Shown piece after piece: positions 16,101 to 24,625 of a stretch of DNA of 64,000 nucleotides (position 1 is its first letter; each line of letters opens with the position of its first letter). Source of the DNA: Flavobacteriales bacterium UBA6051 (GTDB taxonomy: Bacteria; Bacteroidota; Bacteroidia; Flavobacteriales_D; Crocinitomicaceae); the NCBI GenBank assembly GCA_002427735.1, contig DIYP01000017.1, positions 186,001-250,000 on the forward strand. The letters run 5' to 3'. The notes beneath the pieces were generated by a model that was given only the letters and a program-made list of their open reading frames with translations, searched no databases and was not told the origin of the DNA. The position numbers and the translations under genes were made by a program.

Positions 16101-18734
16101 TTACAACTTTCTTGCAACTTCGACCTCTTCGTAGGCTTCAATAATATCACCTACTTTGATGTCGTTGTATTTCTCAATATTCAAACCACATTCATAGTTG
16201 TTCTTCACTTCTTTCACGTCATCCTTGAAGCGCTTCAATGAGCCAAGCGTTCCTGTGTGAACAACAATCCCATCACGGATAATTCTTACCATAGAAGAGC
16301 GCTTGATCATACCTTCTGTAACAAAACATCCGGCAATCGTACCAACCTTCGAAATATTGAACGTCTCGCGAATTTCTGCTGAACCAATAATTTTCTCTTC
16401 AATGTCAGGAGAAAGCATTCCTTCCATGGCTGCTTTTATCTCATCAATAGCTTTATAGATAACTGAGTACAAGCGGATATCAATCTGTTCGGCCTCTGCC
16501 AATCTACGCGCACCTTGAGAAGGTCGCACCTGGAAGCCGAGAATAATAGCATCTGATGCAGACGCTAAGTTGACGTCAGCTTCTGAAATCGCTCCCACTC
16601 CTTTATGTACAATATTCACTTGAATTTCTTCGGTAGAGAGTCTCAACAAGGAATCTGAAAGTGCCTCAATTGATCCATCAACGTCTCCTTTAACAATCAA
16701 GTTCAACTCTTTAAAGTCTCCAATTGCCAGACGACGTCCAATCTCGTCAAGTGTAATATGTTTATTCGTTCTAAGTCCTTGCTCACGGTACAATTGCTCT
16801 CTTTTTGAAGCAATAGACTTCGCTTCACGCTCATCTTCCATCACGTGGAATTTGTCTCCTGCAGAAGGCGCACCGTTAATTCCGAGTACCGAGACCGGAC
16901 GAGAAGGCCCAACCTCTGTTAAATTAACTCCATGCTCATCGTGCATTGCCTTAATTTTCCCTGAGTGCTTTCCAACAAGAATAAAATCTCCGATCTTGAG
17001 AGTACCTGTTTCAACAAGCATATTTGTCACGTATCCCTTACCAACATCCAGCGATGATTCAATCACCGTTCCATTTGCTAATCTATCAGGGTTCGCTTTT
17101 AATTCAAGTAATTCGGCTTCAAGCAAAATCTTCTCGAGAAGCTCATCAATATTCAAGTTTTTCTTTGCAGAAATCTCTTGACATTGGTACTTCCCTCCCC
17201 AGTCCTCAACAAGAATATTCATTGTTGAAAGCTGCTCCTTAATTTTATCGGGGTTTGCACCTGGAGTATCGATTTTATTAATTGCAAAGACCATTGGTAC
17301 TTCCGCGGCTTGTGCATGCGATATTGCCTCTTTTGTTTGAGGCATCACATCATCATCCGCTGCGATAATAATCACCGCAACATCCGTTACCTGAGCACCA
17401 CGTGCACGCATCGCTGTAAAGGCTTCGTGACCCGGTGTATCCAAGAAGGTCATTTTACGGCCATCTTGCAACGTAACGCTGTAGGCTCCAATGTGCTGGG
17501 TAATCCCTCCGGCTTCCCCTTGTACAACGTCTGCATCTCGGATTCTATCCAACAAGGATGTCTTACCGTGATCAACGTGTCCCATCACCGTAATGATTGG
17601 TGGACGTGCAATAAGGTCTTCTTCAGAGTCAACAATATCGGGAATCGCCTCTTGTACTTCAGCGCTTACAAATTCAGCTTCATATCCGAACTCTTCTGCA
17701 ATAATCTGAATTGTCTCAGCATCCAAACGCTGATTAATCGAAGCAAAAATACCGAGTGACATACATGCCGAAATAACGTCAGTAGAGCTCACATCCATCA
17801 TAGATGCTAACTCGGACACAGACACAAACTCTGTCAGTTTCAATATTTTCTCTTCGAACGCCGCTTGGATTTCCTCTGCTTCACGGCGTTGTGCTACGGT
17901 CTCACGTTTTGCACGACGATTTTTGGAAGCTTTAGATTTTCCTCCTTTATTCGAAAGACGAGCAAGTGTTTCCTTAATTTCCTTTTGGATATCCTCCTCC
18001 GTAATTTCAGGCTTATCTGGCTTTGCTCCTTTCTTCTTTCCTTTTTGTTGATTTTGCTGCTTCGAAACATCAACTTTACGCACACGCTTGCGCTTTCTGC
18101 GTTCGCCTGCGCTAGACGTTCTTTCCTTTTCAACCGGCAGTTCAATCTTTCCGACAACGTTCGGTCCGGAGAGCTTCTTTCGCTCAACACGTATCGTTTC
18201 TGTTTCTTCTTTTTTAGGCTCTTCTGCCTTTTCCTTTGGGGCGCTTTCCTCTTTTGGTTCTTCCTTCGCCTCAACCTTTTTCTCCTCCTCTTTCTCTGGA
18301 GCGCTCTCCTCTTCCTTCGCTTTTTTGTCTGGACGTGTTTTGGTATTGATTGAATCCAGATCAATCTTTCCAACTACCTGCACTTTGACACCAGTAGTGT
18401 CATCTTCTTCCGGTGGAGTTGCCTTTTCCTCTTCAGCCGCTGGTGCAGGCTCCGGTGTTGGTTCTGGAGCAGGTTTTACTTCCACGTCTTCTTTCTTGTC
18501 TCTCAAAGAAATTGTTTCGCGCTTTTCCTGCGTCACAGAAGTCTTCTTCGACTGCTCTTTTAAGTCCTGATCAGCAGCAAACTCAGTGCGCAGCATATCA
18601 TACTGTTCCGGTGTCAGCTTGGTATTCGGGCTGGCATCGATTGCTACATCCTTGCTTTCAAGAAATTCAACGAGGGTAGACATACCCACATTTAATTCTC
18701 CTGCTGCTTTTCCTAATCTAATTGGTCTGGCCAT
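16101..18734 (-). CDS. infB: Translation initiation factor IF-2
   Basis: 877 residues. Order: an IF2-N helix domain at residues ~1-55; a long charged Lys/Glu/Pro/Ala linker to ~290; a second IF2-N domain (~293-345); the GTPase domain with G1 GHVDHGKT at ~385-392, DTPGHEA (G3) and NKID (G4); then domains II-IV with a C-terminal fMet-tRNA-binding barrel (SMVRIIRDGIVVHTGTLGSLKRFKDDVKEV). IF-2 places fMet-tRNA on the 30S subunit and promotes subunit joining. The length is typical of Bacteroidota IF-2. It is the third gene of the rimP-nusA-infB operon, 91 bases after nusA, with a terminator behind it. Long antisense frames over the linker are composition artefacts. Confidence 0.98.
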   Translation of the reverse strand: MARPIRLGKAAGELNVGMSTLVEFLESKDVAIDASPNTKLTPEQYDMLRTEFAADQDLKEQSKKTSVTQEKRETISLRDKKEDVEVKPAPEPTPEPAPAAEEEKATPPEEDDTTGVKVQVVGKIDLDSINTKTRPDKKAKEEESAPEKEEEKKVEAKEEPKEESAPKEKAEEPKKEETETIRVERKKLSGPNVVGKIELPVEKERTSSAGERRKRKRVRKVDVSKQQNQQKGKKKGAKPDKPEITEEDIQKEIKETLARLSNKGGKSKASKNRRAKRETVAQRREAEEIQAAFEEKILKLTEFVSVSELASMMDVSSTDVISACMSLGIFASINQRLDAETIQIIAEEFGYEAEFVSAEVQEAIPDIVDSEEDLIARPPIITVMGHVDHGKTSLLDRIRDADVVQGEAGGITQHIGAYSVTLQDGRKMTFLDTPGHEAFTAMRARGAQVTDVAVIIIAADDDVMPQTKEAISHAQAAEVPMVFAINKIDTPGANPDKIKEQLSTMNILVEDWGGKYQCQEISAKKNLNIDELLEKILLEAELLELKANPDRLANGTVIESSLDVGKGYVTNMLVETGTLKIGDFILVGKHSGKIKAMHDEHGVNLTEVGPSRPVSVLGINGAPSAGDKFHVMEDEREAKSIASKREQLYREQGLRTNKHITLDEIGRRLAIGDFKELNLIVKGDVDGSIEALSDSLLRLSTEEIQVNIVHKGVGAISEADVNLASASDAIILGFQVRPSQGARRLAEAEQIDIRLYSVIYKAIDEIKAAMEGMLSPDIEEKIIGSAEIRETFNISKVGTIAGCFVTEGMIKRSSMVRIIRDGIVVHTGTLGSLKRFKDDVKEVKNNYECGLNIEKYNDIKVGDIIEAYEEVEVARKL

Positions 18735-18825
18735 AAAACTATGCGTCCTTATTTACTTTTAAATTTTACTTTTCGTTGCTGAAAAGGCCTAATTTCGGTG
18801 TCTAATATACTGTTTTGTTACCGAT

Positions 18826-20061
18826 TTACTCGAACTCCGCCTTTAGAATTTTAAAGACTTCCTCGATGGTTTCCTCTTCTAAATCTGTTCGTTTAACGAG
18901 GTCTTCTACACTGATATCCAACACCGATTTTGCAGTATCACATCCGATGGCCTTTAACTCATCGAGAATCCAGCTATCAATTTCATCTGCAAATTCTTCC
19001 AAATCAACATCTTCAATATCTACTTCACCTTCACGGTAAACGTCTAACTCGTAGCCCGTTAATCTACCTCCAAGCTTAATATTGTGACCTCCTCGACCAA
19101 TGGCCAAAGAAACCTGATCAGGCTTGAGGTATACTTTCGCGCGAGCATCTTCCTCGTCGATTTCGATAGAGGTGATCTTCGCTGGCGACAGCGCTCTTTG
19201 AATGAACAATTGTGGGTTGTTTGTATAGTTGATAACGTCAATGTTCTCATTTCTTAACTCACGAACAATTCCATGAATACGCGAACCTTTCATCCCTACA
19301 CAGGCACCTACAGGATCTACGCGATCATCATATGACTCAACTGCTACCTTGGCTCTCTCTCCTGGCTCACGAACGATTCGTTTGATCGTAATCAATCCAT
19401 CAAACACTTCTGGAACTTCTAATTCAAACAGACGCTCCAAGAACTCAGGTGCTGTTCTTGATAGAATAATAACCGGTGTGCTGTTACGCATATCTACCTT
19501 CGCAACAACCGCACGAATCGACTCTCCTTTCTTAAAGTAATCCGACGGGATTTGCTCAGACTTTGGAAGGATCAACTCATTTCCTTCATCATCCAATACC
19601 ATGATTTCTTTCTTCCAAACCTGGTAAACCTCACCTGTAACGATATCTCCAATACGCTCCTTGTATAACTTGTATAAGTGATCCTTCTCCAACTCCATGA
19701 TGCGCGAAATAAGATTCTGTCGCAACGATAGTACGTTTCTACGACCGAAATCTGCAAAGCGGAATTCTTCTGTCACTTCCTCGCCAATCTCAAAATCTTC
19801 TTCAATTTTTCGAGCGTCTGAAAGTGCCATTTCTGTGTTTTGATCTTCTACCTCTCCATCGTCTACGATTTCTTTATTCAAGAAAATCTGAACGTCTCCT
19901 TTGTCGATATTTACAATCACGTCAATGTGCTCGTCCGTATTGAACTTCTTTTTCAGCATTGCACGAAACACGTCTTCTAAAACGTGCTGCATCGTTTGCT
20001 TATCGATGTTCTTAAGTTCTTTAAACTCCGAAAACGAGTCAACTAATTCTAAACTATCCAT
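18826..20061 (-). CDS. nusA: Transcription termination/antitermination factor NusA
   Basis: 411 residues from the ATG at 20061 (MDSLELVDSFSEFKELKNID); a TTG two codons earlier is possible but unnecessary. The N-terminal RNA-polymerase-binding domain is followed by an S1 domain (IGDIVTGEVYQVWKKEIMVLDDEGNELILPKSEQIP) and two KH domains (DPVGACVGMKGSRIHGIVREL; VSLAIGRGGHNIKLGGRLTGYEL). The C-terminus is short and acidic with one helix-hairpin-helix-like segment. NusA binds RNA polymerase and nascent RNA and influences pausing, intrinsic termination and antitermination. It is 6 bases downstream of rimP. In E. coli NusA regulates its own operon, which makes the hairpin in the leader of this operon notable. 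Confidence 0.98.
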   Translation of the reverse strand: MDSLELVDSFSEFKELKNIDKQTMQHVLEDVFRAMLKKKFNTDEHIDVIVNIDKGDVQIFLNKEIVDDGEVEDQNTEMALSDARKIEEDFEIGEEVTEEFRFADFGRRNVLSLRQNLISRIMELEKDHLYKLYKERIGDIVTGEVYQVWKKEIMVLDDEGNELILPKSEQIPSDYFKKGESIRAVVAKVDMRNSTPVIILSRTAPEFLERLFELEVPEVFDGLITIKRIVREPGERAKVAVESYDDRVDPVGACVGMKGSRIHGIVRELRNENIDVINYTNNPQLFIQRALSPAKITSIEIDEEDARAKVYLKPDQVSLAIGRGGHNIKLGGRLTGYELDVYREGEVDIEDVDLEEFADEIDSWILDELKAIGCDTAKSVLDISVEDLVKRTDLEEETIEEVFKILKAEFE

Positions 20062-20067
20062 AGTCAA

Positions 20068-20544
20068 TTACTTAAATGAAATAACAATTTTTGTTTCCTT
20101 TATTTTGTCCATCGTTAACACATGGTCTTCAATGATGGTTTCCTTTTTCTTTCGCCCTTCGATGCGCTCTTTTCGAGATGTCTGAACAACAATTTGTTCT
20201 TCAGTAGCATCAATCAATTTACCTTCCAGCTTTCCACCTTCGTGTAATTTGACTTTTACATCACGTCCAATGTTTTTTCGGTATTGTGGAAAAACACGCA
20301 ACCCTTTATCAAGTCCTGCCGAAGAAACATTGATCTCAAAATCTTCTTTTTCACGATCAAGGTTATGTTCAACATTTCGCGAAACTCTTATACAGTCATC
20401 CACTGATACATTTCCTTCGTACTTGTCCAGCTCTACCTTGATAACATTAGCTGAAGAAATTGACAGTTCCACTACGAAAAGTCCGTTATCCAGCTCTGCG
20501 ATGCGTTCATCAATTAATTCTAAAACTCTCTTTTTGCTAATCAT
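20068..20544 (-). CDS. rimP: Ribosome maturation factor RimP
   Basis: 158 residues. RimP N-terminal features: VVELSISSANVIKVELDKYEGNVSVDDCIRVSRNVEHNLDREKEDFEINVSSAGLDKGL, where SSAGLD is the Bacteroidota version of the SSPGLD motif. The C-terminal SH3-like domain has VKLHEGGKLEGKLIDATEEQIVV. RimP is needed for 30S subunit maturation. It is first in the operon with nusA and infB. Its ATG overlaps the stop of a 16-codon upstream frame, and a GC-rich hairpin ends 13 bases before the start. Confidence 0.95.
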   Translation of the reverse strand: MISKKRVLELIDERIAELDNGLFVVELSISSANVIKVELDKYEGNVSVDDCIRVSRNVEHNLDREKEDFEINVSSAGLDKGLRVFPQYRKNIGRDVKVKLHEGGKLEGKLIDATEEQIVVQTSRKERIEGRKKKETIIEDHVLTMDKIKETKIVISFK

Positions 20545-20591
20545 TGGCGATAAAAAGAGGGGACTTTCGTCCCCTCATTCGTGTGTATCAT
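20541..20591 (-). CDS. Putative 16-residue leader peptide upstream of rimP
   Basis: A 16-codon frame, MIHTNEGTKVPSFYRQ, begins at the first ATG after the predicted transcription start (about 10 bases into the RNA). The bases before it (CAAAACAT) are A-rich like other starts in this window. Its TGA overlaps the rimP ATG as ATGA, the usual geometry for translational coupling. Codons 6-12 coincide with a perfect terminator-like hairpin, so translation would unfold it. There is no homology evidence; the call rests on position and overlap alone. Confidence 0.4.
   Translation of the reverse strand: MIHTNEGTKVPSFYRQ
20552..20576 (-). terminator. Terminator-like hairpin in the rimP leader (candidate attenuator)
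   Basis: On the minus strand: GAGGGGAC, a GAAA loop, GTCCCCTC, then TTTTT. The stem is 8 perfect pairs, mostly G-C, closed on a very stable GNRA tetraloop. It lies between the predicted promoter and the rimP start, so it is within the operon's own leader. It could also stop read-through from the upstream TonB-domain gene. Confidence 0.7.
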
Positions 20592-20606
20592 ATGTTTTGT
20601 ACGATG

Positions 20607-20639
20607 CAAATATAGTGATTTCTTTTTAATGCATACAAA
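20607..20639 (-). promoter_or_regulatory. Promoter of the rimP-nusA-infB operon
   Basis: On the minus strand a TTTG at 20639-20636 is followed after 21 bases by TATATTTG at 20614-20607. Both elements match the Bacteroidota sigma-A consensus (TTTG / TAnnTTTG). This is one of the two best two-element promoter matches found. Transcription would begin near 20600, giving a leader of about 60 bases before rimP. Confidence 0.7.
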
Positions 20640-20654
20640 TTGTCCCTACCTGAA

Positions 20655-21368
20655 CTAATCAAAGACCTCGAAGACAAAAGGTAGCCCACAACGTGCCCTG
20701 ATTGGTTTTCCATTGACCTTAGCGGGCTTCCATTTAGGCATTGACCGCAGTACCCTTCTAATTTCGGCGTCAATATCCGGCGAGATGCTTCGATCAAATC
20801 GAATATGGCTGATCTTACCATCGGGTTCTACAACAAAATGAACGTACGTCTCACCGCCAACCCCTTTATCATAACTGTCTTCTGGATAATCTATGTGTTT
20901 GCGGATGTAGTCGTGAGCAGCCCGAACACCGCCGGGATAACTTAACTCTTTTTCTCGATAGACCCGCGAAAACTGATCATTGAGAGGAATTTTGTCCGAG
21001 CCATAAATACTGTCTTCCTGCAACAGGATACTTTTCTCTCGCCCGAATGAAGGAACCAACGTTCTCTTAATTAACTGATCGGTCTTGTGTTTTGTAAACC
21101 ACTTGATGGTGTCTAGTGGAAGGTATTGACTCCCATTCCCAATGAGAATGCTCACATTCTTCGGCCAGATTTCTTTGAACTCAGCCTCCCCCTGCTCGTT
21201 TGTTCGTTGAATCCCGAGCAGTTTCCAACCTTTAAATACTCTAACTGAGACGTTGGTAGCGGGTGAGCCATCATAGCCATCCGTTAATTGAACTGTTATT
21301 GAATAGCGCTCAGCAAAAGCGCAACTGCACAGCGCTAAGAAGGTAAACAGTAGTAAGGTCTTTTTCAT
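20655..21368 (-). CDS. Secreted protein with TonB C-terminal domain
   Basis: 237 residues from the ATG at 21368 (MKKTLLLFTFLALCSCAFA signal peptide); 70 in-frame residues further upstream overlap the divergent DUF3109 gene and are not signal-like. Residues ~25-90 resemble a carboxypeptidase-regulatory beta-sandwich (NVSVRVFKGWKLLGIQRTNEQGEAEF). The last ~85 residues are a TonB C-terminal domain: RKHIDYPEDSYDKGVGGETYVHFVVEPDGKISHIRFDRSISPDIDAEIRRVLRSMPKWKPAKVNGKPIRARCGLPFVFEV. Unlike classical TonB it has no inner-membrane anchor retained after cleavage and no Pro-rich linker, so energy transduction is doubtful. It ends just upstream of the rimP promoter. Confidence 0.85.
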   Translation of the reverse strand: MKKTLLLFTFLALCSCAFAERYSITVQLTDGYDGSPATNVSVRVFKGWKLLGIQRTNEQGEAEFKEIWPKNVSILIGNGSQYLPLDTIKWFTKHKTDQLIKRTLVPSFGREKSILLQEDSIYGSDKIPLNDQFSRVYREKELSYPGGVRAAHDYIRKHIDYPEDSYDKGVGGETYVHFVVEPDGKISHIRFDRSISPDIDAEIRRVLRSMPKWKPAKVNGKPIRARCGLPFVFEVFD

Positions 21369-21454
21369 GGTTTCTTTATTCTGCTCACTACATGACAAAA
21401 AGCATGCTAGAAATTCGTGTGCGTTATTTCCTTTCTTTTTTCGACATTTGCCAC

Positions 21455-22030
21455 ATGCTGGTAGAAATTGGAGATAAGATCGTTTCAACACAGGTTTTGG
21501 ATCGAAAGTTCGTCTGTGACCTGAATGCCTGTAAAGGTGCTTGCTGTGTGGAAGGCGACGCTGGTGCGCCTCTAACATCGGAAGAGGTTTCCATTCTCAA
21601 GGATGACCTTGAAGCAATTAGACCATATATGCGCAAGGAAGGTCTTGAAGCAGTGGAAGAGCAAGGTGTATTTTATATGGATCAGGACAATGAGCCCGTC
21701 ACCACTCTTGTAAATGGAGCGGAATGTGCTTTCGTATTCTTTGATGAAAATGGCATCACAAAATGTTCCATTGAACAGGCTCATAAAGAAGGAAAAACAG
21801 ATTTCAAAAAACCAATCTCATGCCATTTATACCCCATTCGAGTGAAACAATTCAACGAATTTAAGGCGCTTAATTACGATCAGTGGTCTATTTGCGCTCC
21901 AGCTTGTGACTGCGGGGATAAACTAAATGTTCCGGTTTTTCGGTTTTTAAAAGAACCAATTATTCGAGCGTTTGGCAACGATTTCTTTTCTGAGCTAGAG
22001 GTTGTGGCAAAAGAATTGAAATCAGAATAG
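21455..22030 (+). CDS. DUF3109 family Cys-rich protein
   Basis: 191 residues from the internal ATG at 21455, where the family sequence begins (MLVEIGDKIVSTQVLDRKFVCDLNACKGACCVEGDAGAPL). The first cluster has Cys21, Cys26, Cys30 and Cys31; further Cys are in CAFVF, KCSIEQ, ISCHLYPIRV and SICAPACDC. The pattern resembles the YkgJ/UPF0153-type metal- or Fe-S-binding proteins, and DUF3109 is common across Bacteroidota. The biochemical role is unknown. It is divergent from the TonB-domain gene; the 21-residue extension upstream would overlap that intergenic region and looks unrelated to the family. Confidence 0.9.
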   Translation: MLVEIGDKIVSTQVLDRKFVCDLNACKGACCVEGDAGAPLTSEEVSILKDDLEAIRPYMRKEGLEAVEEQGVFYMDQDNEPVTTLVNGAECAFVFFDENGITKCSIEQAHKEGKTDFKKPISCHLYPIRVKQFNEFKALNYDQWSICAPACDCGDKLNVPVFRFLKEPIIRAFGNDFFSELEVVAKELKSE

Positions 22031-22110
22031 CTCATCTGACGGGTATCATTTTTCATGCAATATACTTGAAGTATGTGCGTTCTTAGTGCGCATAAAATTA
22101 TCAAACAAGC

Positions 22111-22734
22111 ATGAAATCACTAAGCTTTCTTTTTTTCGCTCTTTTAATTGTTTTAGTATTTACAAGTTGTGGAAAAACAACCAAGTCTAAATTCACCGGT
22201 GATTGGGAAATTACTGCCTATGATCGTAAGTTTTACAGCATCAAAAATGGCGACACTATCCACCACTACAATGCTTACTATGGGCTGAACTACGTCTTTG
22301 GATCTAAGGTTTCTTTCGGTACCGATACCGAATTCTCTACAACTATGAATAACGCCGAGTTCAGCATCAATAAAAACGGCGAGTGGAAAAGAACTCTTGA
22401 TTTCTCTTACTTTGAGGGTGGCCAGGAAACACGAACAGTTGAAACTACCTCAGGGACATGGAGCTTTTTAAAGAAAAACGGGGATAATTTTGACAAAAAT
22501 GAGCGCGTGCTTTTTTCGGTTACGAAGTTAGATGCGACTACAACTACTCCTTTCGGAGGGACCTCAACAATATCCTCCACGCACTCAGAAGGTGAAATCA
22601 TGAATGTGTTTAGAATCCTGGAATCAAAAAACAAGTTTCTCGAAATGCGCCAAGACAAGGAGAGTAACCTTTCGTCTCCTGACCCACAAGATCAAAGCGT
22701 TTACGTTTTTTATAGTCTAGTTCAAAAAGATTGA
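22111..22734 (+). CDS. Lipoprotein of unknown function, lipocalin-like pattern
   Basis: 207 residues. The N-terminus ALLIVLVFTSCGKTTKSKFTGDWEI is a lipoprotein signal followed at once by a GDWEI strand. A later GTWSFLKKNGDNFDKNERVLFSV repeats the pattern of small calycin/lipocalin-like lipoproteins of Bacteroidota, where a G-x-W motif opens the barrel. Probably attached to the inner or outer membrane facing the periplasm. A 13-base palindrome ATACTTGAAGTAT lies about 37 bases upstream of the start. It converges with miaE with only 3 bases between stop codons and has no visible terminator. Confidence 0.72.
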   Translation: MKSLSFLFFALLIVLVFTSCGKTTKSKFTGDWEITAYDRKFYSIKNGDTIHHYNAYYGLNYVFGSKVSFGTDTEFSTTMNNAEFSINKNGEWKRTLDFSYFEGGQETRTVETTSGTWSFLKKNGDNFDKNERVLFSVTKLDATTTTPFGGTSTISSTHSEGEIMNVFRILESKNKFLEMRQDKESNLSSPDPQDQSVYVFYSLVQKD

Positions 22735-22737
22735 TGG

Positions 22738-23316
22738 CTAACCGTGAACGGTTTCTTCTTTTCCGTAGTTCTGAATCACTTTAGCTTCAAATTCGAGCCA
22801 TTCTTTCCAACGCTGATCAACGTCAACCTTTTTGGTAAACTTTCTGGCATACTTTAAAAATAAGGTGTAATGGCCTGCTTCACTTACCATTAATTCATGA
22901 TAAAACTCAGCCAACTCCTCATCTTTTATATTTTGTGATAAGACTCTGAAACGCTCACAACTGCGCGCCTCTATCATTGCAGCAAATAAAAGTCGATCAA
23001 TCAACGCATAATCCTGATCTCCTTTTCGAATAAACTTAAACAGTTCATTCACATAACTGTCCTTTCTCTCTCTTCCTAGCGTATACCCTCGCTCAACAAT
23101 GATTTGATGAACACGCTCAAAATGCTCCAATTCTTCCTTCGCCAATGCCAGCATTTCAGTAACAAACTCTTGTTTATCTGGATTATTTACGACCAAAGAA
23201 ATAGCATTGGATGCCGCCTTCTGTTCACACCAAGCATGATCCGTGAGAATTTCAGGGATATTTTCTTCCACAAGGTTTACCCAGCGCGGGTCGGTAGGCA
23301 ATTTTAATCCAAGCAT
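22738..23316 (-). CDS. miaE: tRNA-(ms2io6A)-hydroxylase
   Basis: 192 residues from the ATG at 23316 (MLGLKLPTDPRWVNLVEENIPEIL). A TTG six codons earlier overlaps the -7 promoter box, so the ATG is preferred. It is a ferritin-like diiron four-helix protein with ligand motifs DHAWCEQKAAS, EELEHFERVH, MIEARSCERF and EAGHYTLFLKYA. MiaE hydroxylates the isopentenyl group of 2-methylthio-N6-isopentenyladenosine at position 37 of some tRNAs and needs oxygen and iron. The family is well known in proteobacteria and present in many Bacteroidota. The partner enzymes MiaA and MiaB are not in the window. Confidence 0.92.
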   Translation of the reverse strand: MLGLKLPTDPRWVNLVEENIPEILTDHAWCEQKAASNAISLVVNNPDKQEFVTEMLALAKEELEHFERVHQIIVERGYTLGRERKDSYVNELFKFIRKGDQDYALIDRLLFAAMIEARSCERFRVLSQNIKDEELAEFYHELMVSEAGHYTLFLKYARKFTKKVDVDQRWKEWLEFEAKVIQNYGKEETVHG

Positions 23317-23331
23317 TGTTCTAATTTTCTT

Positions 23332-23339
23332 CAAAGATA
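23332..23339 (-). promoter_or_regulatory. Promoter -7 box of miaE
   Basis: Minus strand TATCTTTG, an exact match to TAnnTTTG, 15 bases before the ATG at 23316. The position excludes the upstream TTG as start codon. Confidence 0.5.
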
Positions 23340-23421
23340 CGCTTCATATACCAAACACTCATCGCTGATTTCAACTGTTTGATTTCGAAACAAGGCTATC
23401 TTTACATCAAAATTCAAACCT

Positions 23422-24543
23422 TTGAAGACATTTAAAGATCTGGGTATAAGCGCTGGCCTTGTAAAAGGCCTGGACGAATTACACATTATAACTCCGACAG
23501 ATATTCAACAGAAAGTCATTCCAATTTTGCTTTCACGCTCAACCGATATTGTCGCACAGGCTCAAACAGGAACGGGAAAGACTGCTGCCTATGGTTTGCC
23601 TCTTCTCGAAAAAATGGATGCTACATCTAATTCTGTGCAGGGTCTTATTTTATGCCCTACACGAGAGCTGGGGCAGCAGGTTGCCAAACAGCTGTTTAAG
23701 TTTACCAAATATTACGACAGAGTTTTTACGGAAGCTGTTTACGGTGGAGAAAAAATAGATCGGCAAATTGCATCACTCAAACGTCCAACGCAAATTGTTG
23801 TTGCTACCCCAGGTCGCTTGATTGATCTGCTAAAGCGAAAAGCTGTCAACCTGGACGCCGTTAAAACGGTCATTCTCGATGAAGCTGACGAAATGCTGAG
23901 CATGGGTTTCAAAAAAGAATTGGATGAAATACTACAGCGCTTAAAAAACGTTGAGAATAAATGGTTGTTCTCTGCGACTATGCCGAAAGGTATTCTTGAT
24001 ATTGTTGCCGAACACTTGGACGATGATGCTGAGCGAATTGAGGTGAACAGAGACAATATTGTCAACCGAAAGATTTCCCATCATTATTTGATTTGTGAAG
24101 ACAACCAAAAGCTCTATGCGCTTCAGCAGTTTTTAAAATCCGAGCAAGGTAATAGAGGAGTGATCTTTTGTAAAACAAAGGCTGCAACACAAAAGCTGGC
24201 AAAGCAGCTTATTGCCAAAAACATTTCTACTGATGCGATTCATGGCGACTTATTACAAAAGGAAAGGGATAAAGTCATGCGCGCATTCAAGAAAAAGGAA
24301 CTTCAAGTACTTGTTGCTACGGATGTGGCCGCACGTGGAATAGATGTTGCCGGCTTGTCATTCGTCGCGCACTATCAACTTCCTGAAAGCGACGAATACT
24401 ATACCCATCGAAGCGGCCGAACAGCACGCGCAGGCAAAGATGGTATTTCCATGTGCTTTGTCAATACATCAGAGGTTAAAGTGCTGCGCAACTATGAGCG
24501 AACGCTGGGAATTAAGTTCCACCAGATTAAAGTCATCAGCTAA
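23422..24543 (+). CDS. DEAD-box ATP-dependent RNA helicase
   Basis: 373 residues, starting at a TTG. The Q motif TPTDIQQKVIP is followed by Walker A AQTGTGKT, PTRELGQQV (Ia), TPGRLIDL (Ib), DEADEML (II), SAT (III), then the second RecA domain with GVIFCKTK, DVAARGID (V) and HRSGRTAR (VI). It ends soon after motif VI, so it is a minimal helicase without the C-terminal RNA-binding extension of DbpA or CsdA. It probably acts in ribosome assembly or RNA turnover, often at low temperature, but the substrate cannot be read from sequence. It is divergent from miaE; TATCTTTA upstream is a near-match to the -7 box. Confidence 0.95.
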   Translation: MKTFKDLGISAGLVKGLDELHIITPTDIQQKVIPILLSRSTDIVAQAQTGTGKTAAYGLPLLEKMDATSNSVQGLILCPTRELGQQVAKQLFKFTKYYDRVFTEAVYGGEKIDRQIASLKRPTQIVVATPGRLIDLLKRKAVNLDAVKTVILDEADEMLSMGFKKELDEILQRLKNVENKWLFSATMPKGILDIVAEHLDDDAERIEVNRDNIVNRKISHHYLICEDNQKLYALQQFLKSEQGNRGVIFCKTKAATQKLAKQLIAKNISTDAIHGDLLQKERDKVMRAFKKKELQVLVATDVAARGIDVAGLSFVAHYQLPESDEYYTHRSGRTARAGKDGISMCFVNTSEVKVLRNYERTLGIKFHQIKVIS

Positions 24544-24625
24544 GGCCTTTTGGTTCTTGGCTTCATGAGTGTTACGGTTAGCGTGATTCTCTTTTCTTAT
24601 ATTGTCGACATATATTGACTTTCAT

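Noticed and set aside
17865..18570. Long antisense and alternate-frame ORFs over the infB linker, including a very Arg/Lys-rich frame
   Set aside because: They arise from the low-complexity Lys/Glu/Pro/Ala codons of the IF-2 linker and have no start context or independent signal.
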